NCBI RefSeq assembly: GCF_022581195.2
Contig: NC_061467.1
Span: 744,001 to 808,000 of the forward strand
Direction of reading: 5' to 3'
DNA from: Helicoverpa zea
Taxonomy: Eukaryota; Arthropoda; Insecta; Lepidoptera; Noctuidae
DNA: 64,000 nucleotides
The notes beneath the pieces are model-generated. The model was given only the letters and a program-made list of their open reading frames with translations. It was not told the origin of the DNA and did not search any database. The position numbers were made by a program, and so were the translations under genes. Positions 54,782 to 64,000 of the stretch are shown in pieces (within the stretch, counting starts at the first letter, position 1; each line of letters opens with the position of its first letter).

Positions 54782-55575
54782 TGTGAAACTTTGCAAACTC
54801 TAACTCTTACAATAAATCAAATAGCTGCAGTACTAGCAGCAACACAACACGATTAAGAATCGGCTTTATCAAAACGAAATGCGGTTTTTATATTAAAAAT
54901 AATCGGTGACTAAGGAAAATGACGTACCGTTCAAATAAAATAATGACGTGTCTAAGTCACTAAAGAAATCCATACACCGGGCGACCGAATTCACACAGAA
55001 GACAAAGGTCAAAAACGTATGGAAAATATGAACTTGTTTCTAACTGCGTATTCGTGAACAAGACGTTAGATGAAAAGGCAAAATAAAAATTAAATTTTTA
55101 TTTTTTATTTGACTATATTAGATGGAAACTCCATCACAGAATTGTACATTTTTTACGCCCTAGAATTGTAGGTTTTTCGCGAAAAAATATACAGCTGTTG
55201 AATGGGTCAACAAGACGAAAATGGATTTCATTTCTAGACGAACAACGTTCCACCCAAAACGAGTGGTTTCAATTTTAATTTATTATCAAAAAAGTAACAA
55301 ACATTCTCTACATCAAACTTTTTTAAAATGTAACCCATAATACACTATCGTACACCATATTTGTGCAGGTTTCCAAATTCTAAAAGATTAAAACGTGACA
55401 TTGTTTGGGACTGGAACGAGAGGAACGTAAAACGGAATCTTTCTGTCAAAAATGAAATGACAAATGACTGCTCATCCCGTTTTTGAGTGACGTCATTTTA
55501 TGTAAAAGTTAAAATAAAATTGTTTAAATTATCATATTTATATTCATTGGTTAAATAAAACAGATCTGTACAACC
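54782..55575. promoter_or_regulatory. Shared upstream region of Bap31 and dynamitin
   Basis: 794 bp separate the two divergent ATGs, and both 5' UTRs must lie here. I see no strong TATA box at a clear position for either gene, as is common for housekeeping promoters. Co-regulation is inferred from the arrangement only. Confidence 0.4.
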
Positions 55576-58500
55576 ATGGCTGATCCTAAATATGAGAACC
55601 TTCCTGGCATAGTGAGTGCAACTTGTTGACAGGACAGAAAATTATTGATTTTGCTTTGTGGTGCTAAGTTTTTGTTTCTTTCAGGCGTATGATCAGCCTG
55701 ATGTGTATGAGACCGGGGATCTGCCCGAGGCTGACCAGCCCGACCCCGCGGAGGAGGAGGAGAACGAATGCATTGAACAGTTACATTTATCCGTAAAGGA
55801 TTCCTTCAACAAGTTCAAAGGCAGATTTTTAACTGGTGCTGTCGACTTTTCTGATAGACTTAGCAGAAAATCTAGGATTGGGTACAGGTACTTAGCAAAT
55901 TTATATCATTTTCTATACTTTATCTACATAATTTATGTCAAAACTGCATTGAAAATATCTTATGCAGCATTGTTTCATCATATTAAAAGTTACATGTAAA
56001 CTAGGGCTGGTGAATGGGAACTGGCGGCTGAGGGTGAACCAGAGACTCCCCTGGAGCGCTACAACAGGCTCCGCTGTGAGTTCTCAGAGTTGCTTGAGCA
56101 AGTAACAGAGCAGCAAAACAAAGCTACTGAGAGTGAAAAGGTAAACAATACATAATTAGATTAGATATAGAATATAAATAGAGTTTCTCTCTATGACATT
56201 TAGACAAATATTTTTAAAGTTAAGCAATGTGGCATCACAGGGGGAGGCCTATGTTTAGCGGTGGACGTCTTATGGCTGAGATGATGATGATGATGATGAA
56301 TGTGGCATAATTAAGTTCCACTTCCACTTCATACATAGAATAAAATTGTAACAGACCCATCTTAAATTATATTTTCCATTAATGCTACATATTATTGTTA
56401 ATTTTAGGAAGAATACACAAAACTGGCAGTTCAAATCAACTCTACTAAGAAACTACTGGAAGAATTGAAATTGGAAGAGGGAGAACAAATTGACCCTAAG
56501 GCTGAGAAACTTAAGTAAGTTCTCTTTGCCTTTGTAATAATAATTCTTTCAGTGCTTTTTGAAATATGGTTTCTTTAAAAAAAAGGATTTTACCCCATTA
56601 AAACACCTAGAATTTCCCTTCACATGACAGTTACTTATAAGAACCGCAATATCTAAACAAGTCATGAAAATGTAAGAACTGTTTGTACATTTAATGTCAA
56701 GGGTTAAATCAATACTAATACAATAAAGAGTAAAAAATTTTGTTTGTCTGTATCCACCCAAAAAGGCACTGAAACTACTGAAATCAAATGCAACAGTGAA
56801 ATGCTGCAATTTAATATTTTAACTTCACATCTAATAACATAAAACAGTTGTATAATATAATTTTGTGGTATATTCCAGGGAGTACCTATCAAGCACCAAT
56901 AAGAAGAAGCAAGGAGAAATGATGACAGCTCACTTGAAGCTCAAGCCGGAAGTCAACCTGGCGTACACCACGAGGATAGCTCAGCTTGAACACAGGTACA
57001 TAATAATAGTCCAATTTCGTATTTATCTGCAGAAGCTATTGTGCAAATTTTGTTCCTGGGAACGGAACACAAAGGGTGAGTTGCACCATATACATATCTA
57101 TATAACCAAACCACAACCAGCAGCAAATGGCCCAATTGTCAAATTGGCCATTGTTATCATTATAATTAAATGGTGAAATACACTGTAAATTAACATTTTG
57201 CTGTGTCTTATTTGATAATTTATAAATTATAAACCTGTGTTATATTGTTGAACCAATATGTATAAGTATAGATAACAAATTCCTATGTAACTAAAATTTG
57301 GTAAAGTTCCCCAGTTCTTTATTAAAAAGATGTTTATCAAACAACAATACATATTACTTATTTACAGGTTACACAAATTGGAGCAGGCAGCAGGAGTGAG
57401 AGATGAGGAAGCCTTCAGAAGATTACAGGCAGCTACTGGACAGGTATGTCAAAGATGATCTGTTAAATACCTAAAATAATATTTATTCAGCAGTTAATAT
57501 AGCAATTTTTACAATAGAAGTTCATCCTTAAACATTAAATATTGTATTCAGGCGACGCTCTGCGGTGCCGCGGCTTCGTTGGCAGCTCAAGCAACATTGT
57601 TACGGCCCGGCGAACTGGCGGCTGCCGAAGCCAGGGTCACTTCGTTATTGACTAATGTGGAAGCCCTGAAAACCGCGGTCAAACCTGCTGACCCTGATTT
57701 AGATGCTAAGGTAGGATAGGAACATAAATTCCTATAAAATTGGTTATCATCCTCCAAGCCTTCCAATCATGTTGGGGTCGGCTTCCAGTCTAACCGGATT
57801 CAGCTGAGTACCAGTGCTTTACAAGAAGCGACTGCCTATCTGACCTCAACCCAGTTACCCGGGCAACCCGATACCCCTTGGTTAGATTGGTGTCAGACTT
57901 ACTGGCTTCTAACCGTAACGACTGGCAAGGATGTTCAATGACAGCCGGGACCTACTGTTTAACGTGCCATCCGAAACACAGTCAATGGTGCCTAAGATAT
58001 ACTTAGAAAGTACATACAAACTTAAAAAAGTTGCATTGGTACTCGCCTGACCTGGGATCGAACCCGTGCCTTCATACTTGAGAGGTTGGTCCTTTACCCA
58101 CTAGGCCACCATGACTTTTTTCATATAAAATTGGTTATAAATACCAAAAAAGAATACACATTCTCCAGCAATTTTTGGTGACCAAATATAAATGATTTGT
58201 TGTTATAAATTGCAAGTTATTTCATAGCCTAAAGATTGAATTGTAGGTTGGGAATGGAGACCACGCTGTGATATTCCCAAAATTTGAGGAGATTTTATTT
58301 ATATTCCTGTGTAGCTACCATATTATTATGATACTAAATAATAATGCATATTTCCAGGTGAACGAGTTGTACAAATTGCTGAAACAAATAGATGGTATAT
58401 CACATTCCGAGATATTGGAGCGCATGGAAGCCCTGGAGGCCTTACATAATCAGGGTGAGTTCAAACATATCAAACATTCTTTTTTTTTTTTTTTTTTTTG

Positions 58501-59182
58501 TTTTATATTTTATTAGTGGATAATATTTACATAATATTTACAAAATATTTACATATTTACATTTTCCTTTCGCAGGTATGCTGGAAGAGATTTCTTTAGA
58601 AATAAGCATTACCTTTGTAAATTCTTTCTTTCCTGTCATCTTTCTTTATTATGTGTGTGTACAAAAATTTGTAAATAAATAAATAATAAATTAATTTTAT
58701 AAATTAATGTAAAATATTTACATTAATTTTATAAATTAATGTAAATATTCTCAAACATTCTTAATTTCAATATCCTTAATATATTTCTTAAAAAAAGCAA
58801 ATGATGTTATTCTTATTATTCTATTCTAAAATCAATTTAAGTTATGAGTTGTTAGAAAATTCATGCTTACATAATGGAACTTATATGCCCAGTAAAAAAA
58901 TACTGTAAAACAATACCTATAGCCACACAACCAAATTGACTCAATTATTCGACCATTCTATTTATTTTGCTCACATAGTTCTTTTTTTATCTGTTTACAG
59001 CGAGCAACTTCGGCAAATCGCTAACAGAGTTAGAAACCCTTCAGACGACGATAGCTAGCGGTGTTCAAAACAACAAGGAGCTCCTACAGGGTGTTCAAGA
59101 AGTGTTCGCACACAACGTCGAAAGTGTTCACAAGGAAATCAAGAAATTAGACGAAAGGATCGCCAAGCTGGCCGCAGCGTGA
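55576..59182 (+). CDS. DCTN2-p50: Dynactin subunit 2 (dynamitin, p50), nine exons
   Basis: Exons: 55576-55611, 55685-55887, 56005-56140, 56408-56514, 56879-56995, 57368-57443, 57552-57710, 58358-58454, 59001-59182. All have GT/AG borders and matching phases, giving 370 residues. Starts MADPKYENLPGIAYDQPDVY E, the typical dynamitin N terminus, followed by an acidic stretch (E/D-rich, about 26-45), then coiled-coil segments over most of the rest, with the C-terminal helix ending KKLDERIAKLAAA. Dynamitin is the p50 subunit of the shoulder of dynactin, which couples dynein to cargo; excess free protein breaks the complex. The length agrees with other insects. Intron 7 holds a young SINE (57748-58123) with a 15-bp target duplication. 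No stop or frameshift. Confidence 0.93.
56228..56300 (+). mobile_element. LINE 3' end with (GAT)n, dynamitin intron 3
   Basis: GGGGGAGGCCTATGTTTAGC GGTGGACGTCTTATGGCTGA followed by GATGATGATGATGATGATGA is the usual end of a moth LINE, with a trinucleotide tail. Only about 70 bp remain. Confidence 0.6.
57748..58123 (-). mobile_element. tRNA-headed SINE (type-I tail), dynamitin intron 7
   Basis: 376 bp between exact 15-bp duplications TATAAAATTGGTTAT (57733-57747 and 58124-58138). On the - strand: A box TGGCCTAGTGG, B box GGTTCGATCCC, core and type-I tail as at 45979-46355. The perfect duplication and near-identity with the 45979 copy imply a recent jump. Confidence 0.9.
58480..58500. repeat. 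Poly(T) tract, dynamitin intron 8
   Basis: About 20 T in a row shortly after the donor of exon 8. Simple repeat. An imperfect inverted ATTAATTTTATAAATTAATG motif lies nearby at about 58690-58745. Confidence 0.6.
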
Positions 59183-60130
59183 TGATCGAGTTGGTGTAAG
59201 GAAATCGAGTGACTTGTCGATGTTTCTTGGACTATCCAAAAGTCATTTGTCATCTGCTTAAAGCTTGATCAACCGTTACTGCGATTTTTTTACTCGATTA
59301 GCAGGAATCGATTCTGTAAATTCGAATTAAAAATTTCGTTTTTTCTTTCGATTTAGCTGCTTGATTTGTACCCTCAGAATTGTTGGCTCTCTTTACCTTA
59401 TGTCTAATAATGTAAATCAAAACCAATTTAATAGAAAATTTTAATTAATTCATCAAATCATCGACAAAGCAATCGATTTTCAGACATTTAAATAAATAAT
59501 TTGGAGATTACTCTCGAATCGTTTACTGTAAATGCAATTATTTGAGATTCAAGTCATAACCATTTTGTATTATTTGCTCATTTATACGTGCTATACAGCT
59601 GTTACCGCGTTTCGTGATTCTGAACGGATAAACCATAATTTACATTCCGTTCTATTAACTTTTCCCAGTGCTTTATAAATTATCTCCCATTCAATGACTA
59701 ACCATGAAGCAATTATTACTATAATATTATTATTATTATACTTACGAAAAATTTATGAAAAATATTGTATTTTGCATAATACCGCAGTGGCTTGTATTTA
59801 TGAGGGTCCAATGAAGATATTTGCAAATTTCATTTGCAACGTGCAATACACAAGGCCTTGAGATACGGGGCTTGTTAAGAAATTATAATTTCTAAAGTAA
59901 ATCAGAAGTATGAATTTCAATTTGTCACAGGTGCATTTTTTCTTTTGCAGTTGCAAGCAAGAATGTCGGCATTATATTTTATTACTATTATTTCAAAATG
60001 TTGAACATTCACCATAATAACTTGTATTGTACGTTATCTATAAGAATAGACTGCTTAAGAGAATATAATTTATTTAATTATAATAAATCGATTATGTAGC
60101 TACTTTGTATTTTATTTACCACCTTTATCG
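59183..60130 (+). other. Probable dynamitin 3' UTR and downstream DNA
   Basis: No coding. AATAAA signals occur at 59491-59496 and 60082-60087. Which one is used cannot be told; the intergenic gap to the RpL27 stop is 1.5 kb and includes the MITE at 60159. Confidence 0.4.
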
Positions 60131-60158
60131 ACTTTAGTGTCCGTAAAATAGTTTTGTA

Positions 60159-60536
60159 AGGGTGCGTCCACATCTGGTGAATGTGCCGCGAATGTGCAGC
60201 TCGCGAGCCGTTTGCGACCTGCCCGGGTGCATTTTTGTTCGTGCGCCGCTTCTGCGCCGCCCGCGCGCAGTTCGCGCGCGACCTAAGCGCCGCACGCGAT
60301 CAGCGCGCAGGCGGCGCGCGACGTCTGACATCTTCGATAGTACTGAGCCAGTATACGGAACTGTAAGGGCGAGAACGAGTGCGCGCAGATCGCGCGCTCT
60401 ATACGAGCCTTGCATGAGTTGCGCTAGAGGCGCACCAAGCTATTGCAGTGACTGCACGCGCGCAGCTCGCGGGCAGGTCGCAAACGGCTCTCGAGCTACG
60501 CATTCGCGGCACATTCGCCAGATGTGGACGCACCCT
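60159..60536. mobile_element. 378-bp GC-rich MITE between dynamitin and RpL27
   Basis: Ends AGGGTGCGTCCACATCTGG and, reversed, the same, with arms of about 70 bp continuing GCGAATGTGCCGCGAATG. TA flanks at 60157-60158 and 60537-60538. The centre is very GC-rich with many CGCGC boxes. Open frames on both strands here (up to 142 codons) come from composition and have no domains. Confidence 0.8.
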
Positions 60537-60669
60537 TATGACCAGGCAATTTTTCGCCGGCATTGCAGCCACAAACAAGTAATTTCATAGAACAACTATG
60601 TCTCACCTACAAGCTTTCAGCGCAAATTGAGTATAAATAAAACAACACAGTGCATTACGTTAGTAATGT

Positions 60670-60675
60670 TTTATT
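60670..60675 (-). terminator. Poly(A) signal of RpL27
   Basis: AATAAA on the - strand, 13 nt after the stop codon (TAA, 60690-60688). Such a tiny 3' UTR is normal for a ribosomal protein gene. Confidence 0.65.
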
Positions 60676-60687
60676 TTTTATAATTAC

Positions 60688-61875
60688 TTAGAACCTAAGC
60701 TTCTGGAAGAACCACTTGTTCTTTCCGCTCTTGTATCTCTCCTCGAAGCGCACTCTTGTGTTGAAGCGGAGCTTCTTGCGCTTGGCGGGATCTTTCAGGT
60801 CCTTGGCGCTGAACTTCTCAAAGCTGAAGTCTACGGAGTAGCGGGTGGGCATCAAGTGGTTGTAGTTCACCACCTGTAATAAAAGGAAAAAATATTTTCA
60901 GTAATTCAATCAATTGAAGGTTCATTCTAACTAGAGGACATTACAAGAGCTATATATAGTTTGAGAATTGTCCAGTTTTCTAAAATATAACTGAACTCTG
61001 TGAGACAAAAAGTAACCGATTATGGGCCAGCCAGAGAATCAAATACTTTTAATAATATTGGAACAGAAAGGACTCATTACATGACATGATGCCATTTAAG
61101 ATTCCTTTCTTTAATGCACCAGCTTATAACTATTTTATTTGTAGTTGAATTTTCATCTCACCACCATCATTTGCTTAATTTTTAGTTAACTCTAATTTTG
61201 GCATAGATGTATTCAATGTGTTAACTTTCATAAACAGTGCAAGGCCCTGATAAGTAAAGGCTTTTCAAATCATTAACTTGTGCAGTAAAAGTAATTCATC
61301 ATATATCAAAAGCTATTGTTATAGTTTCTGTATTCTCTTATTTTAGAGCTGTACACATTACATGATCATGCATAACCCAGTGTTTGGTATATATATTTGG
61401 TATATATATAATTTGGTATATAACTTCTATTGGCAGTAGCAGTAAATGTAAACAACCACATGTGTTTTTAACTTACACTATCAGTTGTTAGCAAAAAATA
61501 TTGAAATAAAAGTCGCTACTGAACGTTAATATGAAAGTAATATTCACTTGGTAACAAGTTTGTAACTGCTAAGCCACTATCACATCTAAAAATGATAAGG
61601 CAAACTCATCTCAAACAATAACAATGAGGTTATATTCAATTTAAAGTACAACTCACCTTGACAAAAGGCTTGACTTTGGAGCGCTTGTGGATTTTGTTTT
61701 TGCCCATCCTCTTGTGCACTTTGCGGGGATACCTGTCGATGCCGGCGACGAAAGCGTGTCCGTAGGGCTTGTCTGAGGTACCTTCGTCGTAGTTTTTGAC
61801 TACGATCGCCTTGCGGCCCGCGTACCGGCCACTGAGGACCAGCACCACTTTACCTGGCTTCATAATCTTACCCAT
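60688..61875 (-). CDS. RpL27: 60S ribosomal protein L27 (eL27), two coding exons
   Basis: Exon A 61657-61875 (73 codons) and exon B 60688-60873 (61 codons plus stop), intron 60874-61656 with GT/AG borders; 134 residues, one fewer than or equal to most animals. Begins MGKIMKPGKVVLVLSGRYAG (a KOW-type start) and ends KSGKNKWFFQKLRF, both diagnostic of eL27. It is a basic rRNA-binding protein of the large subunit surface. A CAG acceptor 10 nt before the ATG shows that the 5' UTR is spliced, so the gene has at least one upstream non-coding exon. Convergent with dynamitin. Confidence 0.95.
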
Positions 61876-62245
61876 TTTGGGTGATCTGAAAACAACAAAA
61901 CTAACCTTCAAAACTTGTCTGTTATTTCTATGAATCTCGATTAAAATTTCTACTCCTATCAACGTGTACTACAATTAACACTCAATACGAACTCCTAGAT
62001 TGAGTGTTCACCAAAGAATATGCACAATTAACTCGACAACCACCACAAACTCTTGTGTACAACACGAACTTAACAATTCTATTTTCCACGCAAACTTTCA
62101 AGTAATTCGTAAAAATATCGTCACTATTATAACGTGGTGATCACACTTTTAACAATCGTGAACAATTCCATTCAATTTATTCCCTCATTTCATAGATTTT
62201 TATGGATATTTTTAGAAAAGATTCCAAAACTCACATTCCCTTTAC

Positions 62246-62261
62246 CCGTCGACTGAAAAAG
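62246..62261 (-). promoter_or_regulatory. Possible 5' UTR exon of RpL27 with TOP start
   Basis: On the - strand, TTTCTTTTTCAGTCGACGG is followed by GTAAAGG. A C followed by a pyrimidine run is the 5'-TOP signature of ribosomal protein genes, and GTAAAG could be the donor that pairs with the acceptor before the ATG (61886). Alternative donors exist at about 62368 (GTAAGT) and 62455 (GTAAGT). RNA data would decide. Confidence 0.4.
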
Positions 62262-64000
62262 AAACTGTGTTGCTAATGTAAAAAAACAGCTTAGTTTGAC
62301 AGTGACATTTACGAACGTGTTCTGTTTATAATAGTGTTCATCTTATGAAATTAAAAAGAGAATGACTTACTTTTGTACAGTTTAAAAATAAGCAAATCAT
62401 ATTGTTTTTACTATAATAAGATAGAGCATTGAACATTATCAAAAATACTTACCTCTCTTTAATTTTACACGTCCTCAAATATCAAATGTATGCACGGAAA
62501 TAATTGATATTAGTTAATCAGTTGTGCTTGAAATCGAACAAGCCTTTAACTTATTTAGAGTGGCAACCCAAATTAGTGATGTCCAATGGCGCAAGCATGG
62601 CAGTTTCTTTACGGTAATTTTACGGTTTTCTATTGTATACTGAACAGCAAGCTTTCTCATTATGGCGCCAAAATGATTTCAAAATTGTAGCATCAAGTGA
62701 GATAGTTAAAAAAAATATATTATTACTGTTTTCTAGTTTATACTGCAAAGTACCGATTTTAAAATGTTTTTTTCCATTTTTATTAAAATACTAGCAGTAT
62801 TAAGACAAAAAATATGTAATTTATTATGAATCCAAATTCTGCTGGGGATGAAATTACTTCACGTGCGTTAATTACATAGAATACAGGGATTGCCAAAAAG
62901 AAGAAACAAGTGAGTTGATTAATTGAGTTTAATATCAATAAAATAAGAAAATTATTTACACAAATTTTATCAAAATACAAAAATAAAACACTGTCACATA
63001 TAGGTAATAATAACGCTTTGAGGAGGTACTATTATAATTACACATTAGTCTTAGGTATGTTGCAGCGCAGCTGTATTTCAAACCTATTTATCCTCAAATG
63101 ACACATTTTCGGATGAAGGGAAATGTCGAAAAAAAAACAATCTTTTGTACAATTTGTACATATACACGCATGATATTTTGGTCTAAACGCATTCGGACAA
63201 CCAAAATTCTATAGAAATTAACTACGCATTAATTACAAAGAACTTTCTCTACACCACTTTCTAATAACTTAAAACATGCAAATACGTTTACACCAAAATA
63301 TCATACAATTTTATTTCAAATAATTACTTCTAACTAGAAATAGTCTTTCTATATAAGATATTTATGGACATTAATATCTGGACTTTAGTCAGGTCAATCA
63401 ACAACATTACTATGATCATGTGCATTGTCATTTCAACAGTGTTAATATAGCACTAAACGTGAAAATTTAAGTACGCACAATCAAACTAATGTGCCAAAAC
63501 GATAACTACATTAAAATAAATATGAGAAACGGAATGTGCAGTGATGAGAGGCAGACGAACGAATAAAAGAACAACATAAAACAGTTCCTAGTAGGCCGTT
63601 CAACAAAACCTTTTTGCTACGTATTAAAAAAAAAATACGCTGCTGATATGTTTATTATGTAGTTTTAAAAAATATTGTATTTACTGGCACCAAAACTAAA
63701 ACAGTGTTTGTTATTACATACGCAATAGTAACATTCACAACAAATACTATTACACAAGTTCTATACAAAATTGTCCTTAGATATCTGTTTTACATATTTC
63801 TCATGAATATTTACATACTTAAACCTTAATAAATAGAAGACAGTTATTGTATTTTTTTCTATACATGTTAAAACGTATCACCATCGAATATTTTGGTAAT
63901 CAGCGTTCGCGATCTCGCGTATCAAAATCTGGTGATACGTTTTATATATTTTGATATTTTATATTATATCATATTAATAATAGATATTTATTTATTTATG
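62262..64000. other. Upstream of RpL27, no gene seen
   Basis: AT-rich. No recognisable exon or complete mobile element. The region from about 62930 could be the 3' UTR of a further gene on the - strand, but nothing shows this. Confidence 0.4.

Noticed and set aside
54782..54796. Five extra N-terminal codons for Bap31
   Set aside because: That start would be TTG; the ATG at 54781 gives the normal family N terminus.
60162..60590. 142-codon Arg/Ala-rich frame
   Set aside because: Lies within a GC-rich MITE with clear ends and TA duplication. Composition explains the frame.

Overview
The window looks like nuclear DNA of a moth. It is AT-rich, its genes have spliceosomal introns with GT/AG borders, and it is crowded with tRNA-headed SINEs, Helitron-like ends next to TCTG microsatellites, and short inverted-repeat elements of the kinds typical of Lepidoptera. 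I suspect a noctuid because the SINEs resemble the HaSE type described from Helicoverpa, but this rests on memory and not on a search.

Layout. From 1 to about 18.2 kb there is no host gene. This part holds many small inverted-repeat elements (342-599, 1630-1839, 8307-8737, 14755-15423) and an apparently intact Ty3/gypsy retrotransposon of mag type (9579-14181) with identical 109-bp LTRs, which sits inside a SINE. From 18.3 to 48.6 kb a single ten-exon gene on the + strand encodes a secreted carboxylesterase of 558 residues with a complete Ser-Glu-His triad. Its introns are stuffed with transposons: SINEs, a dead mariner, several MITEs, and a 2.1-kb foldback element with an 8-bp target duplication. 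From 48.6 to 54 kb lies a gene-free stretch with a short Helitron-like element and a second foldback element (50799-52652) built from 140-bp repeats in its arms and about six copies of a roughly 150-bp repeat in its core. From 54.1 to 62.3 kb there are three compact housekeeping genes: Bap31 (- strand, ER membrane), dynamitin/DCTN2 (+ strand, nine exons, head-to-head with Bap31) and RpL27 (- strand, two coding exons, convergent with dynamitin). The remainder (62.3-64 kb) shows no gene.

The genes do not form one pathway. Bap31 handles ER membrane cargo, dynamitin is the shoulder/arm subunit of the dynactin motor adaptor, RpL27 is a core 60S protein, and the esterase is a secreted hydrolase likely to act on pheromones, hormones or dietary or xenobiotic esters. 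The most unusual material is mobile: two foldback elements whose ends and target duplications can be read to the base, SINEs that combine one head with different tails, and nested MITEs that let the insertion order be reconstructed.
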